60,166 nt of DNA from an uncultured Burkholderiales bacterium (GCA_937873395.1 CALMYH010000079.1:1-60166), one strand, 5' to 3'; shown: positions 35,528 to 44,538, numbered from the stretch's first letter. The notes: generated from the sequence alone by a model not told the origin. A program made the numbers and translations.

Positions 35528-36121
35528 TCAGGCCCGGTGCTTGCCGGCGTCCCAGCCCTGACCACCCAGCGTCTGCTGGGCCAGTTCATCGGGCACCGCC
35601 TCCAGGGGTGTGGCCAGGGTGTCGTTCCAGCGGTTGAGGAAGGCAAACATCGCCACCACCCCCAGAATCTCCACGACCTCGCCCTCGCTCCAGTGCTGTT
35701 TCAGCTGCTCAAACTGCTGGTCGGTCACCGCGTTGGGCTGTGACGCGGCGGCCAGCGCAAAATCCAGCGCCAGGCGTTCCCGCTCGCTGTAGTGCGGGCT
35801 GCTGGCGTAGCTCCAGACATCGGCCAGCTTGGCCTCGCTGATGCCGAAGTTCCTGGCACCCAGCAGGGTGTGCGCCTGGCAGTACAGGCAACCCGACACC
35901 TTGCTCACGACATGGCCGATGAGGCGCCGGAAACCGAGGTCGACCTCGCCCTCCGGGTCCATCACAGCCGCATTGAGCACCGCCAGCGCCCGCGCCAGCT
36001 TGGGCTTGCGCTGCATGGTCAGCACGCTGTTGGGTGTGAATCCCAGCGTGCCCAGAAAAAAGTCGAAATGCTCCTTCAACTCGGGCGTGGTTTCGGGCGG
36101 CAGGGGTTGCAGGCGGGCCAT
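35528..36121 (-). CDS. AhpD-like / carboxymuconolactone decarboxylase-family protein
   Basis: This 197-residue helical protein has a redox motif G-C-L-Y-C-Q-A-H (Cys78, Cys81, His84), the CMD/AhpD arrangement. Such proteins are usually peroxidase-related thiol reductases. The start at 36121 is picked because it begins at the conserved M-A-R-L-Q-P-L and has GGAG upstream; an ATG 39 bases earlier is less likely. It is a single gene on the minus strand next to the photolyase operon. Confidence 0.85.
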   Translation of the reverse strand: MARLQPLPPETTPELKEHFDFFLGTLGFTPNSVLTMQRKPKLARALAVLNAAVMDPEGEVDLGFRRLIGHVVSKVSGCLYCQAHTLLGARNFGISEAKLADVWSYASSPHYSERERLALDFALAAASQPNAVTDQQFEQLKQHWSEGEVVEILGVVAMFAFLNRWNDTLATPLEAVPDELAQQTLGGQGWDAGKHRA

Positions 36122-36177
36122 GGGTGTCTCCTGTGTCGGGGCAGATGGTTTCGCCCCCACTGTAATCGCCGGTCCGC

Positions 36178-37488
36178 TCAGGCAGTCCAGCGGCGACGGT
36201 AGCTGCCGTCGGGGTCGTGGTCCTGGGTCTGCTTGTCCAGGTTGAAACGCCGCCCGCCGCGCGGGTCGGTGCCCACGCCGGCAATGTAGGCCCAGTTGCC
36301 CTGGTTGCTGTGCACGTCGAAATCGATCAGCCGTGCTTCGAACCAGGCCGCGCCGGCCCGCCAGTCGCCACCGAGCTCATGGATCAGCGCGCTGGCGACG
36401 ATCTGTCGCAGACGGTTCGACAGGTAACCGGTGTGCCGGAGTTCGCGCATGGCGGCGTCGGCCAGCGGCTGGCCGGTGCGCCCCTCGCACCAGCGTGCAA
36501 ACGCGCGCGGATCGTGCCGGCAAGCCTGAGGTGTCCGATCCCCGGACAGCCCGCGCGCCGCGAACAGACGAGCGCCGTGCTGGCGCATGACAAAGCGGAA
36601 GTGGTCGCGCCACAGCAGCTCGAACCACAGCCAGTAGCTGCCTTCGTTGGCGCCGCGTTCGTTCTCGAAGGCCCGCAAGGCCGCCATCGCCTGGCGGGCC
36701 GACAGCGCACCCACCGCGAGCCAGGGCGACCAATGGCTGGCGAAGTCACGGCCGCTCAGGGCGTTGCGGGTGGCCTTGTAGCGGTGCGGATGTCCGGCCG
36801 CCAGGTAGCGTTGCAGGTGGTCGAGCGCAGCCGCCTCATGCCCCTGCCAGGCGGAGCTGCCATAGGGAAAGGACGAGCGCTCGTCCGTGGCGCCGGCGGA
36901 CAAGGGCGGCGCACACGGTGAAGGGGGACGCTCCAGGTGATCGGGCCACGGCGGCAGCTGCGTGGGGGCGGGCAGCGGCGCCGGCACTTGCACCTGGGCC
37001 CGCTCCACACCCTGGCGGAAGGCGGTGAAGACGTCGGGCACACGCCCCTGGAGCCAGGGCAGGTCGTCGGGTGCCAGCAGACTGGACTGCCAGACGGTGT
37101 CCACGTGCAGGCCGCCGTCCTGCAAGGTCCGAACCTCGGCCAGTTCCTCCGGCGCGTCGATGGCCTCGGCCACCACGTGGGTGGCACCTGCCCGCCGGGC
37201 CAGTTCAAGCAGGGGGCCGGCCGTGGCGTCGTCCAGCACCCACAGGTCGCTGCCCAGCCCACGCAAGCGCTTGGCCAGACCGGTCAGGGCCTGGTGACGA
37301 AACGCCCGCCGGTGCTCGCCCACACGGGCGAAGCCCCAGCGGGTGTCGACCGGCACCGACGGGCTGTGCCAGGCCACCGGCAGCAGCGACAGCCCCTCAC
37401 GGCGGCAGCGCGCCACGGACCGCAGCAGCGCCGGGTGGTCGTGCAGGCGCAGGTCGGTGCGGAACCAGTGGATCAGGACAGCGGCCAT
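36178..37488 (-). CDS. DASH-type cryptochrome / photolyase
   Basis: This 436-residue flavoprotein has an N-terminal antenna (alpha/beta) domain W-F-R-T-D-L-R-L-H-D-H-P-A-L and a C-terminal FAD domain with Y-K-A-T-R-N-A-L-S-G-R-D-F, S-P-W-L-A-V-G-A-L-S-A-R and G-Y-L-S-N-R-L-R-Q, the DASH pattern. DASH enzymes repair pyrimidine dimers in single-stranded DNA and may sense blue light. The ATG at 37488 is used since it overlaps the stop of the upstream truncated photolyase gene by one base (TGATG), so the two are translationally coupled. Confidence 0.9.
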   Translation of the reverse strand: MAAVLIHWFRTDLRLHDHPALLRSVARCRREGLSLLPVAWHSPSVPVDTRWGFARVGEHRRAFRHQALTGLAKRLRGLGSDLWVLDDATAGPLLELARRAGATHVVAEAIDAPEELAEVRTLQDGGLHVDTVWQSSLLAPDDLPWLQGRVPDVFTAFRQGVERAQVQVPAPLPAPTQLPPWPDHLERPPSPCAPPLSAGATDERSSFPYGSSAWQGHEAAALDHLQRYLAAGHPHRYKATRNALSGRDFASHWSPWLAVGALSARQAMAALRAFENERGANEGSYWLWFELLWRDHFRFVMRQHGARLFAARGLSGDRTPQACRHDPRAFARWCEGRTGQPLADAAMRELRHTGYLSNRLRQIVASALIHELGGDWRAGAAWFEARLIDFDVHSNQGNWAYIAGVGTDPRGGRRFNLDKQTQDHDPDGSYRRRWTA

Positions 37489-37958
37489 CAGAACAAGGAC
37501 TGTTGCGCGAGCTCGGCGGCGCTGCGCCGGCGCTGCCAACCCTCACGTTCGCGCAATCCGCTAACCACCCCAAACGGGAGCCATTCGCGCCAGGCCACGC
37601 CTTGGGCGCGGCAACAGGCCGCCACCGCCCGGTCGCGCGCAAAGGTCCAGCCGTTGCCGGTTTCCTCGTGTGCATGCACGGCGACAAAAGCCGCGCGGGC
37701 GCGCAGGCGGGCCAGGACGTCCACCACCTCGCCGACACAGACCACCAGGCGGCCACCCCGGACGCGCAGTTCGAGGTCCAGGTCCTGCAGGCTTTCGCGC
37801 GCGAAACCCCACTGCCGCGCAGATGCATCAGGTTGGGCCCACAGGCCGGGTTCGACCACATGCAGGCACAGCACCGGACCGGCCTGCGCCGGCGCGACCA
37901 GGGGGGCGTGGTCGTGCAGGCGCAGGTCGCGCTTGAACCAGACCACGCGGTAGCTCAT
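37488..37958 (-). pseudogene. Truncated photolyase: antenna-domain-only ORF
   Basis: This encodes 156 residues starting M-S-Y-R-V-V-W-F-K-R-D-L-R-L-H-D-H-A-P-L, a clear photolyase antenna domain, running to F-G-V-V-S-G-L-R-E-R-E-G-W and then stopping 15 residues later. Complete photolyases continue for another 300 or more residues with the FAD and DNA-binding domain, which is absent here in all frames; the next gene is the complete DASH cryptochrome. The open frame is intact with good codon use and its stop overlaps the next start. It is therefore either a recent deletion remnant or a retained antenna-only protein. Confidence 0.75.
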
Positions 37959-37960
37959 GC

Positions 37961-38524
37961 TCAGCCGGGCAAGGGCGACTGATCGACCCAGATCAGGGCA
38001 TCGGTGTCGATGCCCAGGCTGCGCGCACGGGCCAGCCAGTGCTCGCGCAGGGCCGGGGGCGCCTGCGTGTCGCGGGCCAGGATCCAGAAGTAACCGCGGG
38101 TCGGGCCCATCACCAGCGCCCAGCGGTACTCCGGGTCAAGGTCGACCACGTGGTAGCCGCCGAAAAAGGGGCCGAAGAAAGACACCTTCAGCGAGGCCGT
38201 GCCCGGATCGCCGATGAAACGCGCCCGCCCTTCGACCTGGCGCCACTGGCCTTTTTGGGCGTCGTAGCCCCGGTTGAGCACGTTCACACTGCCGTCGTCC
38301 CGGCGTGTGTAGGTGGCGGATACGCGACTGAGTCCGCGCTCGAAGCGGTGGTCCAGGCGCGCCATCGCGTACCACTGGCCCAGGTAGCGCTCCAGCTCGA
38401 AGCCGCTGACGGCCCGCACCCCGTCGGGGATACCGGTGGCGCAACCCGACAGGGCTGTCGGCAGCAACACACTGGCTGCGCCGACCAGCAGCAGGCGGCG
38501 GCGGATCGGATCGGGGTCAAACAT
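37961..38524 (-). CDS. Bacterial lipocalin (Blc-like) lipoprotein
   Basis: This encodes 187 residues. The N terminus has R-R-R, a hydrophobic stretch and lipobox L-S-G-C (Cys28). The mature part has the lipocalin G-x-W motif (Y-L-G-Q-W-Y-A-M-A-R-L-D) and F-F-G-P-F-F-G-G-Y-H-V-V-D-L-D. Blc lipocalins sit in the outer membrane and bind lipids. The start at 38524 is chosen because it opens the signal sequence. It leads the photolyase operon, spacing 2 bases, a neighbourhood typical of light-regulated gene sets. Confidence 0.9.
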   Translation of the reverse strand: MFDPDPIRRRLLLVGAASVLLPTALSGCATGIPDGVRAVSGFELERYLGQWYAMARLDHRFERGLSRVSATYTRRDDGSVNVLNRGYDAQKGQWRQVEGRARFIGDPGTASLKVSFFGPFFGGYHVVDLDPEYRWALVMGPTRGYFWILARDTQAPPALREHWLARARSLGIDTDALIWVDQSPLPG

Positions 38525-38545
38525 GGTGAACTCCACAACATGGTT

Positions 38546-38558
38546 TTGTCCAGGACAA
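38546..38558. promoter_or_regulatory. Palindrome upstream of the lipocalin-photolyase operon
   Basis: TTGTCC-A-GGACAA is perfect on both arms with a single central base. It lies 21 bases before the lipocalin start, in the promoter zone on the minus strand. Photolyase/lipocalin operons are often run by MerR-family light repressors (LitR/CarH), and this could be such a site. No regulator gene is seen here. Confidence 0.4.
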
Positions 38559-38633
38559 CGGATTCTGCCCGGGTTTTCCTGACACCATGAACCTGTCGGC
38601 TTTCCCGGTGTCTGAACGACAAGGAGCGATGCC

Positions 38634-38981
38634 ATGAACTGGTTCAAAAAGCTGCCCGGTTTCCAGAAAAGCCCACCGGGGCTGGAGCGGGTCATCCTGC
38701 GCCGCCTGCCCGGTCTGTTCCTGGGGGGCACCGCCGCGCTGGCTCTGGTGGCGATGTTGGCCCGTCTGTGGCCGTGGGCCGGTGAAGCCGCCGATGTGCA
38801 CACCCGTCTCACCAGCCTGGACATCTGGCTGATTTCCCTGGGCATCCTGCACTGGACCGTGCTGCTCACGGTGGGCATCGGCGCCTTCATCGTGATGGTC
38901 ATGAAAGGCCCGGCCTACGTGGCCGACGCCTACCCGCTGCCCACCCTGCCACCCGGGCAGCGCGGCCCCCGGGAGCCATGA
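38634..38981 (+). CDS. Small inner-membrane protein, function unknown
   Basis: This 115-residue protein has two hydrophobic helices (about residues 26-46 and 62-90) and a proline-rich C-terminal tail Y-P-L-P-T-L-P-P-G-Q-R-G-P. A good AAGGAG ribosome-binding site precedes the ATG. I do not recognise a characterised family. It is divergent from the lipocalin operon and could share its control region. Confidence 0.75.
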   Translation: MNWFKKLPGFQKSPPGLERVILRRLPGLFLGGTAALALVAMLARLWPWAGEAADVHTRLTSLDIWLISLGILHWTVLLTVGIGAFIVMVMKGPAYVADAYPLPTLPPGQRGPREP

Positions 38982-39044
38982 GACAATAGAAAATGGTCGC
39001 CGGCCATCAGGGTTGGCGCACGCACCAGCCTCTGGATCTACACC

Positions 39045-39434
39045 ATGAACCGCTGCAAGACCGCTTTCATTCGATATGCGCGGCCCGGCCTGGCCGGCGC
39101 CACCTGCCTGCTGGCCTTGGCCTTGCCCGCCCAGGCACAACCGGGCGTGCGCAACTTCCCCGAACAGGCCATCCGGGCCACCATGGTGGTGGTACAGCCG
39201 CCTGAAGTGCGCATGGACGGTCGGCCGATGCGCCTGTCGCCCGGCTCGCGCATCATGGGCACCAGCAACACCGTGGTGTTGTCGGCCAGCCTGGTCGGCC
39301 AGGAGCTGACCGTCAACTACATGACCGACAGCCTGGGGCAGGCGCATCAGGTCTGGATCCTGACGCCGGCCGAAGCCGCACAGAAGCGACCGCGCCTGTC
39401 CGACCAGCGCAATTACCGCACCGCCGCCGACTGA
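39045..39434 (+). CDS. Periplasmic protein of unknown function
   Basis: This 129-residue protein has a signal peptide (residues 1 to about 32, ending A-L-P-A-Q-A-Q). The mature part is beta-rich (A-T-M-V-V-V-Q-P-P-E-V-R-M-D-G-R, S-P-G-S-R-I-M-G-T-S-N-T-V-V-L) and ends with a charged tail. No enzyme motif is visible. It is followed by miaB after 78 bases. Confidence 0.75.
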   Translation: MNRCKTAFIRYARPGLAGATCLLALALPAQAQPGVRNFPEQAIRATMVVVQPPEVRMDGRPMRLSPGSRIMGTSNTVVLSASLVGQELTVNYMTDSLGQAHQVWILTPAEAAQKRPRLSDQRNYRTAAD

Positions 39435-39512
39435 ACCCGGCCCCCTGGCAGGTACCCTGATTCACCCGACTGAGCCGGATGGCCGCTTGCCTCCGGCGCG
39501 AGGAGCATTCCC

Positions 39513-40856
39513 ATGACACGCAAGGTCTTCATCAAGACGTTCGGCTGCCAGATGAACGAGTACGACTCGGACAAGATGGCCGACGTGCTCGGCGCTGCCG
39601 AGGGCTTCGAGAAAACGCAGGATCCGGAAGAAGCGGACCTGATCCTGTTCAACACCTGCTCGGTGCGCGAGAAGGCCCAGGAAAAGGTGTTCTCCGACCT
39701 CGGCCGCGTCAAGCATCTGAAGAAGAAGGGTGTGCTGATCGGCGTGGGTGGCTGCGTGGCCAGCCAGGAAGGCGCCGAGATCATCAAGCGCGCGCCCTTC
39801 GTGGACGTGGTGTTCGGCCCGCAGACCCTGCACCGACTCCCCGCGATGCTCAAGGCACGCGAGCGCCTTGCCCAGCCGCAGGTGGACATCAGCTTCCCCG
39901 AAATCGAGAAGTTCGACCACCTGCCGCCCGCGCGCGTGGAAGGCGCCTCGGCCTTCGTGTCGATCATGGAAGGCTGCAGCAAGTACTGCAGCTACTGCGT
40001 GGTGCCCTACACCCGCGGCGAAGAAGTCAGCCGCCCGTTCGAGGACGTGCTGGTCGAGGTCGCCGGCCTGGCCGACCAGGGCGTCAAGGAAGTGACGCTG
40101 CTGGGCCAGAACGTCAACGCCTACCGCGGCCAGATGGGCGACACCGACGAGATCGCCGACTTTGCGATGCTGATCGAGTACGTGGCCGACATCCCGGGCA
40201 TCGAGCGCATCCGCTACACCACCAGCCACCCGAACGAGTTCACCCAGCGCCTGATCGACACCTACGCCAAGGTGCCCAAGCTGGTGAGCCACCTGCACCT
40301 GCCGGTGCAGCACGGCTCGGACCGCATCCTCATGGCCATGAAGCGCGGCTACACCGCCATGGAATACAAGAGCACCATCCGCAAGCTGCGCGCGATCCGG
40401 CCCGACCTGTCCATGAGCAGCGACTTCATCGTCGGCTTCCCGGGCGAGACGGAAGAAGACTTCCAGAAGATGATGAAACTCATCACCGACGTCGGCTACG
40501 ACAGCAGCTTCTCGTTCATCTTCAGCCCGCGCCCGGGCACGCCCGCGGCCAACCTGCCCGACGACACGCCGCACGAGGTGAAACTCAAGCGACTGCAGCA
40601 CCTGCAGGCCACCATCGAGGAGAACGTGCGCCGCATCAGCGCCAGCCGCGAAGGCACGGTGCAGCGCATCCTGGTCGAGGGCCCGTCGCGCAAGAGCGCC
40701 GCCGAACTCATGGGCCGCACCGAGTGCAACCGCATCGTCAACTTCGACGGCGGCCCGAACAGCCCTCGCCTGGTCGGCCAGATGATCGACGTGAAGATCA
40801 CCCAGGCGCTGCCGCACTCGCTGCGCGGCGAGGTGCTGGTGCGCGAAACCGCATGA
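39513..40856 (+). CDS. miaB: tRNA-2-methylthio-N6-dimethylallyladenosine synthase MiaB
   Basis: This 447-residue radical-SAM methylthiotransferase has an N-terminal UPF0004 domain ([12 protein letters not shown], cysteines for the second Fe-S cluster), the radical-SAM triad C155-x3-C159-x2-C162 (C-S-K-Y-C-S-Y-C) and a C-terminal TRAM domain. It adds the 2-methylthio group to i6A37 of tRNAs reading UNN codons. Ribosome-binding site GAGGAG lies upstream. Length is normal. Confidence 0.97.
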   Translation: MTRKVFIKTFGCQMNEYDSDKMADVLGAAEGFEKTQDPEEADLILFNTCSVREKAQEKVFSDLGRVKHLKKKGVLIGVGGCVASQEGAEIIKRAPFVDVVFGPQTLHRLPAMLKARERLAQPQVDISFPEIEKFDHLPPARVEGASAFVSIMEGCSKYCSYCVVPYTRGEEVSRPFEDVLVEVAGLADQGVKEVTLLGQNVNAYRGQMGDTDEIADFAMLIEYVADIPGIERIRYTTSHPNEFTQRLIDTYAKVPKLVSHLHLPVQHGSDRILMAMKRGYTAMEYKSTIRKLRAIRPDLSMSSDFIVGFPGETEEDFQKMMKLITDVGYDSSFSFIFSPRPGTPAANLPDDTPHEVKLKRLQHLQATIEENVRRISASREGTVQRILVEGPSRKSAAELMGRTECNRIVNFDGGPNSPRLVGQMIDVKITQALPHSLRGEVLVRETA

Positions 40857-40916
40857 CAGGCTGGCCTGTCGCCTGAACCGGTCCACCCCGCACCGCCCGC
40901 CCCCGCCCACCGCGCC

Positions 40917-42335
40917 ATGCGCTGGCTCCGGCCCTCGTTCCCGCAGCTGCTGCTGGCCGCCTTTCTGCTGATCGGCCTGCTGCTGGGCGCCACCGCCGTG
41001 CGGGCTCTGTTCTCGCTCGAATCGCTGATGGCCCAGAGCCAGGCCAGCGCGGCCCAGGCGGTGGAGCTGACCAGCGCGGCGCAATCCCTGTCCGAGCGCA
41101 GCCTGGCCATGGAACGGGCCGCACGCCAGTCGCTGGTCCTGCGCGATGCCCAGCTGCGGCAACAATTCGATGACGGCGCCCGTCAGGCGCAGGACATCCT
41201 GCAAAGGCTGGAGGACAACGATCTGCCCGCCGAAACCGCCCGCCGCTGGCGCGAGCAGCTGACCCGGATCGCAGCCCAACTGGACGACCCGAGGGAACCC
41301 GCGCTGGAGCAGGATCCGCTCGTTGCCCAGTCGTTCCGTGACATGGACCTGCTCAACCGGACCGTGGCCCAGCAGGTCCAGGCCATCATGGCCGAGCGCA
41401 ACACCGCCCTGCAGGAACGGCTGGACCACAGTCGCCGGCAGCTGGCCATCCAGGTGACCGGCTCCATCCTGCTGTCGGCCGCCATGGCGATCGGATTCGG
41501 CGTCTGGTTGGCCAAACCGCTGCAGCGGCTGGAAAATGCCATCGTCGGCCTGGGCGAGAACCGGCTGTCGGAAGCCATCGACATTCCCGGCCCACCGGAC
41601 ATCCAGCGAGTCGGACAGCAGCTCGAATGGCTGAGGCTGCGCCTGACCGAGCTCGATGCGGACAAGGCCCGCTTCCTGCGCCACATTTCTCACGAACTCA
41701 AGACCCCGCTGGCCTCGATGCACGAAGGCGTGGCCGTGCTCGGCGACGGCGTGGCCGGCACCCTGAACCCGAACCAGGCCGAGGTGGTGCGCATCCTGCA
41801 GCACAACACCCACAGCCTGCAGGAGCAGATCGAGGCCCTGCTGCAATTCAACGCCGCGGCCTTTGAGGCCCGGCAGCTGCGGCGCCAGCCCACCGACCTG
41901 CGCGCCCTCGTCGACCACCAGATCGAGGCACTGCGGCTGCGCTGGCAGTCGCGGCAGATCTCGGTTCGGGTCACCGGCGAGGCACCACCGATGCTGCTGG
42001 ACCCCGACAAGATGGGCTCGGCCGTCGGCAACCTGCTGATCAATGCCGTCCGATTCGCGCCGCCTGCGTCGCGGGTGGAGGTGGTTCTTGCCCGCGTGCC
42101 CGGCCTGGTGCAGATCGATGTGATCGACGAGGGTCCGGGGGTGGATGAGCAGGACCGTTCCCACATCTTCGAGCCTTTCTACCGGGGACGCCGCCAGCCC
42201 GACGACGCGGTGCGTGGCACGGGCGTCGGCCTGTCGATCGTCCAGGAGTACATTCAGGCCCACGGAGGCCGTGTCCAATTGCTGGCCACGGAACGCGGCG
42301 CCCATTTCCGCATCGAACTGCCCCATGCTGCCTGA
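40917..42335 (+). CDS. glrK: Sensor histidine kinase GlrK/QseE-type
   Basis: This 472-residue kinase has an N-terminal membrane helix (about residues 11-31), a periplasmic domain of about 140 residues, a second helix near 175-195, a HAMP segment, HisKA with H259 (H-I-S-H-E-L-K-T-P-L-A-S) and HATPase (D-E-G-P-G-V, G-T-G-V-G-L-S-I-V). Gene order kinase, small lipoprotein, sigma-54 regulator is that of glrK-qseG-glrR (qseEGF), which responds to envelope stress in enterobacteria. The stop overlaps the lipoprotein gene by 11 bases. Confidence 0.85.
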   Translation: MRWLRPSFPQLLLAAFLLIGLLLGATAVRALFSLESLMAQSQASAAQAVELTSAAQSLSERSLAMERAARQSLVLRDAQLRQQFDDGARQAQDILQRLEDNDLPAETARRWREQLTRIAAQLDDPREPALEQDPLVAQSFRDMDLLNRTVAQQVQAIMAERNTALQERLDHSRRQLAIQVTGSILLSAAMAIGFGVWLAKPLQRLENAIVGLGENRLSEAIDIPGPPDIQRVGQQLEWLRLRLTELDADKARFLRHISHELKTPLASMHEGVAVLGDGVAGTLNPNQAEVVRILQHNTHSLQEQIEALLQFNAAAFEARQLRRQPTDLRALVDHQIEALRLRWQSRQISVRVTGEAPPMLLDPDKMGSAVGNLLINAVRFAPPASRVEVVLARVPGLVQIDVIDEGPGVDEQDRSHIFEPFYRGRRQPDDAVRGTGVGLSIVQEYIQAHGGRVQLLATERGAHFRIELPHAA

Positions 42336-42981
42336 CCTGCTGCGCCTCTTCCTGGTTGCGATGACCGGTGCCCTGCTGTCGGCCTGCGCCAGCACACCGC
42401 CCGATCCATTGCCCGTGCTGACACCGTCGACTGCGGTGATCACCCCTCCCCAGCCTGTACCGGCCGAGCCTGGCCAGTGTGTGCCCGACGTCCCAGCTCG
42501 ATCGGTGATGGCAACCCAGAGCGGCGTCCTGTCCTGCACCGAGCCCATCGACAGCCTCGACCAGGCCCTGGCCTACGCCGAGCGCGTCCGGCCCATGGCC
42601 CTTGCCGAGCTGCAGGCCGAGCTGAAGGCCCTGGGAGAGCCCGGCCAGCAGCCGGTGCGCCAGATGCAGCAGGCCCTGGTCCTGATGCAGATGCAGCAAC
42701 CGGTGGAGACAGCCAGGGCCCTGGGCCTGCTGCAACGGCTCCAGGCCTCGGCCACCAGCGAAGCCGAGGCGCTGCGCCCGCTCGCCCGGTTGCTGGCCGA
42801 CCTGTTGTCCAACCAGCGGCGCCTGGAAGAACAGGTGGATCGCCATGCCGCCCAGTTGCGCGACGCCCAGCGGCGCATCGACCGGCTGGGTGAACGCCTG
42901 GAGGCCATGCGCGCCATCGAACGCAGCCTGGGTCCCCGGGGCTCCCCCGTGCCTGCCGCTCCGCGCGGGGTGACGCCATGA
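42325..42981 (+). CDS. qseG: QseG-like outer-membrane lipoprotein
   Basis: This 218-residue protein has a lipobox L-L-S-A-C with Cys20 after a short hydrophobic stretch. The C-terminal part is a long helical coiled region (R-R-L-E-E-Q-V-D-R-H-A-A-Q-L-R-D-A-Q-R-R-I-D-R-L). Place and architecture match QseG, the lipoprotein that modulates the GlrK/QseE kinase. It overlaps glrK at the start and glrR at the end (4 bases). Confidence 0.78.
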   Translation: MLPDLLRLFLVAMTGALLSACASTPPDPLPVLTPSTAVITPPQPVPAEPGQCVPDVPARSVMATQSGVLSCTEPIDSLDQALAYAERVRPMALAELQAELKALGEPGQQPVRQMQQALVLMQMQQPVETARALGLLQRLQASATSEAEALRPLARLLADLLSNQRRLEEQVDRHAAQLRDAQRRIDRLGERLEAMRAIERSLGPRGSPVPAAPRGVTP

Positions 42982-44375
42982 GTCCGGACACCCCGACAGC
43001 GACCCGGCCCCGCCTGCTGGTGGTCGACGACGACCCCGACATGCTGCGCCTGCTGTCCATGCGCCTGAACGCCGCCGGCTACCAGGTCACGGCAGTCGGC
43101 TCGGCCGAAGCCGCACTGAGCCAGCTGGACATCGACCGTCCGCAATTGGTGCTGTCCGATGTGCGCCTGCCGGGCAAGGACGGCTTGACGCTGTTCGACG
43201 AGGTCCGCGCCCGACATCCTTCGGTGCCGGTCATCCTGCTCACGGCCCACGGCACCATCCCCGATGCGGTCGAGGCCACGGCCCGGGGCGTGTTTGGCTA
43301 CCTGACCAAACCCTTCGACGCCAAAGCGCTGCTCGAGAAGATCGGACAGGCGCTATCCCTGTCGGCGCCTGCGGGTCCGGCACCCAGCGCCGACGAAAGC
43401 TGGCGCGCCGGCATCGTCAGCCGCTCCAACCGGATGGCCGACCTGCTGGCCGAGGCGCGCCTGATCGCCCAGGGCGACGCCAGTGTGCTGCTGCGTGGCG
43501 ACAGCGGCACCGGCAAGGAGTTGCTGGCCCGGGCCATCCACCTGGCCAGCAAACGGGCGAAGCGACCCTTTGTGGCGGTCAACTGCGGCGCCATTCCCGA
43601 GGCCTTGCTGGAGTCCGAACTGTTCGGGCACGTGAAGGGCGCCTTCACCGACGCCGTGGCGAACCACAAGGGCCTGTTCCAGGCGGCCGACGGCGGCACA
43701 CTGCTGCTCGACGAAATCGGCGACATGCCCCCGGCCCTGCAGGTCAAGCTCTTGCGTGTGCTGCAGGAGCGGGCGGTGCGCCCGCTCGGTTCCAGCCAGT
43801 CCATTCCGGTCGATGTGCGCATCATCTCGGCCACCCACCGCGACCTGGAAGCCGCCATGGCCCAGGGCCAGTTCCGCGAGGACCTGTACTACCGCCTCAA
43901 CGTCGTCACCCTGCAACTGCCGACCCTGGCCGAGCGGCGGGAGGACATTGCGCTGCTGGCCAACCACTTCCTGACCCTGCTGGCGGCCAAATACGGAAAA
44001 CGCAGCGCCGGCTTCGCCCCCGAAGCCCTCAAGGCCCTCACCCTGGCCAGCTGGCCCGGCAACGTCCGGCAGCTCTACAACGTGGTGGAGCAGACCTGCG
44101 CCCTGTCCACCACCCCGCTGGTGTCGCTGGCCATGGTGCAGCGCGCGCTGCGCACCCCTTCCGTCGAGGTGCTGAGTTTCGCCGAAGCCCGCCAGCGCTT
44201 CGAGCGCGACTACCTGGTGGGCCTGCTGAAGATGACCGACGGCAACGTCGCCGACGCCGCCCGCCTGGCCCAGCGCAACCGCACCGAGTTCTACCGCCTG
44301 CTGCAGAAGCACGATCTCACGCCCGGGCTCTTCAAGAGCGATACCGCAGGGACCGAGCCTGTCGCCGATTCGTGA
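42978..44375 (+). CDS. glrR: Sigma-54-dependent response regulator GlrR/QseF-type
   Basis: This 465-residue regulator has a receiver (D61 in L-S-D-V-R-L-P-G), an AAA+ domain with Walker A G-D-S-G-T-G-K-E and the sigma-54 contact loop at 221-226, and a C-terminal Fis-type helix-turn-helix (D-A-A-R-L-A-Q-R-N-R-T-E-F-Y-R-L-L). The loop reads G-A-F-T-D-A instead of the common G-A-F-T-G-A. The intergenic region directly downstream holds two sites matching the GlrR box TGTC-N10-GACA and a sigma-54 promoter in front of opgG. Confidence 0.9.
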   Translation: MSPDTPTATRPRLLVVDDDPDMLRLLSMRLNAAGYQVTAVGSAEAALSQLDIDRPQLVLSDVRLPGKDGLTLFDEVRARHPSVPVILLTAHGTIPDAVEATARGVFGYLTKPFDAKALLEKIGQALSLSAPAGPAPSADESWRAGIVSRSNRMADLLAEARLIAQGDASVLLRGDSGTGKELLARAIHLASKRAKRPFVAVNCGAIPEALLESELFGHVKGAFTDAVANHKGLFQAADGGTLLLDEIGDMPPALQVKLLRVLQERAVRPLGSSQSIPVDVRIISATHRDLEAAMAQGQFREDLYYRLNVVTLQLPTLAERREDIALLANHFLTLLAAKYGKRSAGFAPEALKALTLASWPGNVRQLYNVVEQTCALSTTPLVSLAMVQRALRTPSVEVLSFAEARQRFERDYLVGLLKMTDGNVADAARLAQRNRTEFYRLLQKHDLTPGLFKSDTAGTEPVADS

Positions 44376-44377
44376 CC
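44360..44377. promoter_or_regulatory. GlrR-type binding site 1
   Basis: TGTC-N10-GACC overlaps the last codons of glrR. The E. coli GlrR box is TGTC-N10-GACA; here one outer base differs. Its inner bases GCC-ATTCG resemble those of site 2. It is about 197 bases before the predicted opgG transcript start, within normal enhancer range. Confidence 0.55.
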
Positions 44378-44381
44378 CTCG

Positions 44382-44394
44382 CAAGGCATTGATT
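44382..44394 (-). promoter_or_regulatory. IHF consensus site between the two GlrR-type boxes
   Basis: On the minus strand AATCAATGCCTTG matches the IHF consensus WATCAA-N4-TTR at every position. IHF bends enhancer DNA so sigma-54 activators can reach the polymerase, and the known GlrR target glmY also uses IHF. Confidence 0.6.
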
Positions 44395-44426
44395 CACAAA
44401 CACTTTTTCTGAGTCAGCGAGCCACC

Positions 44427-44444
44427 CGTCGCCAATCGGCGACA
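44427..44444. promoter_or_regulatory. GlrR-type binding site 2
   Basis: CGTC-N10-GACA is one base off the GlrR box. It also contains the palindrome GTCGCC-AATC-GGCGAC. It lies about 130 bases before the predicted opgG transcript start. Confidence 0.6.
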
Positions 44445-44538
44445 GATTCGGCCCCTGGCAGGGTGTTTTTGCCGGAAAAAGCGTCCATTTCCCCAAGAGA
44501 GTCGTCCAAGCCTTTGATATAAAAAGGAAAAATCGACC

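Noticed and set aside
39462-42548. Open frame of 1028 codons antisense to miaB and glrK
   Set aside because: Spans two real genes and their spacer on the opposite strand; no domains visible.
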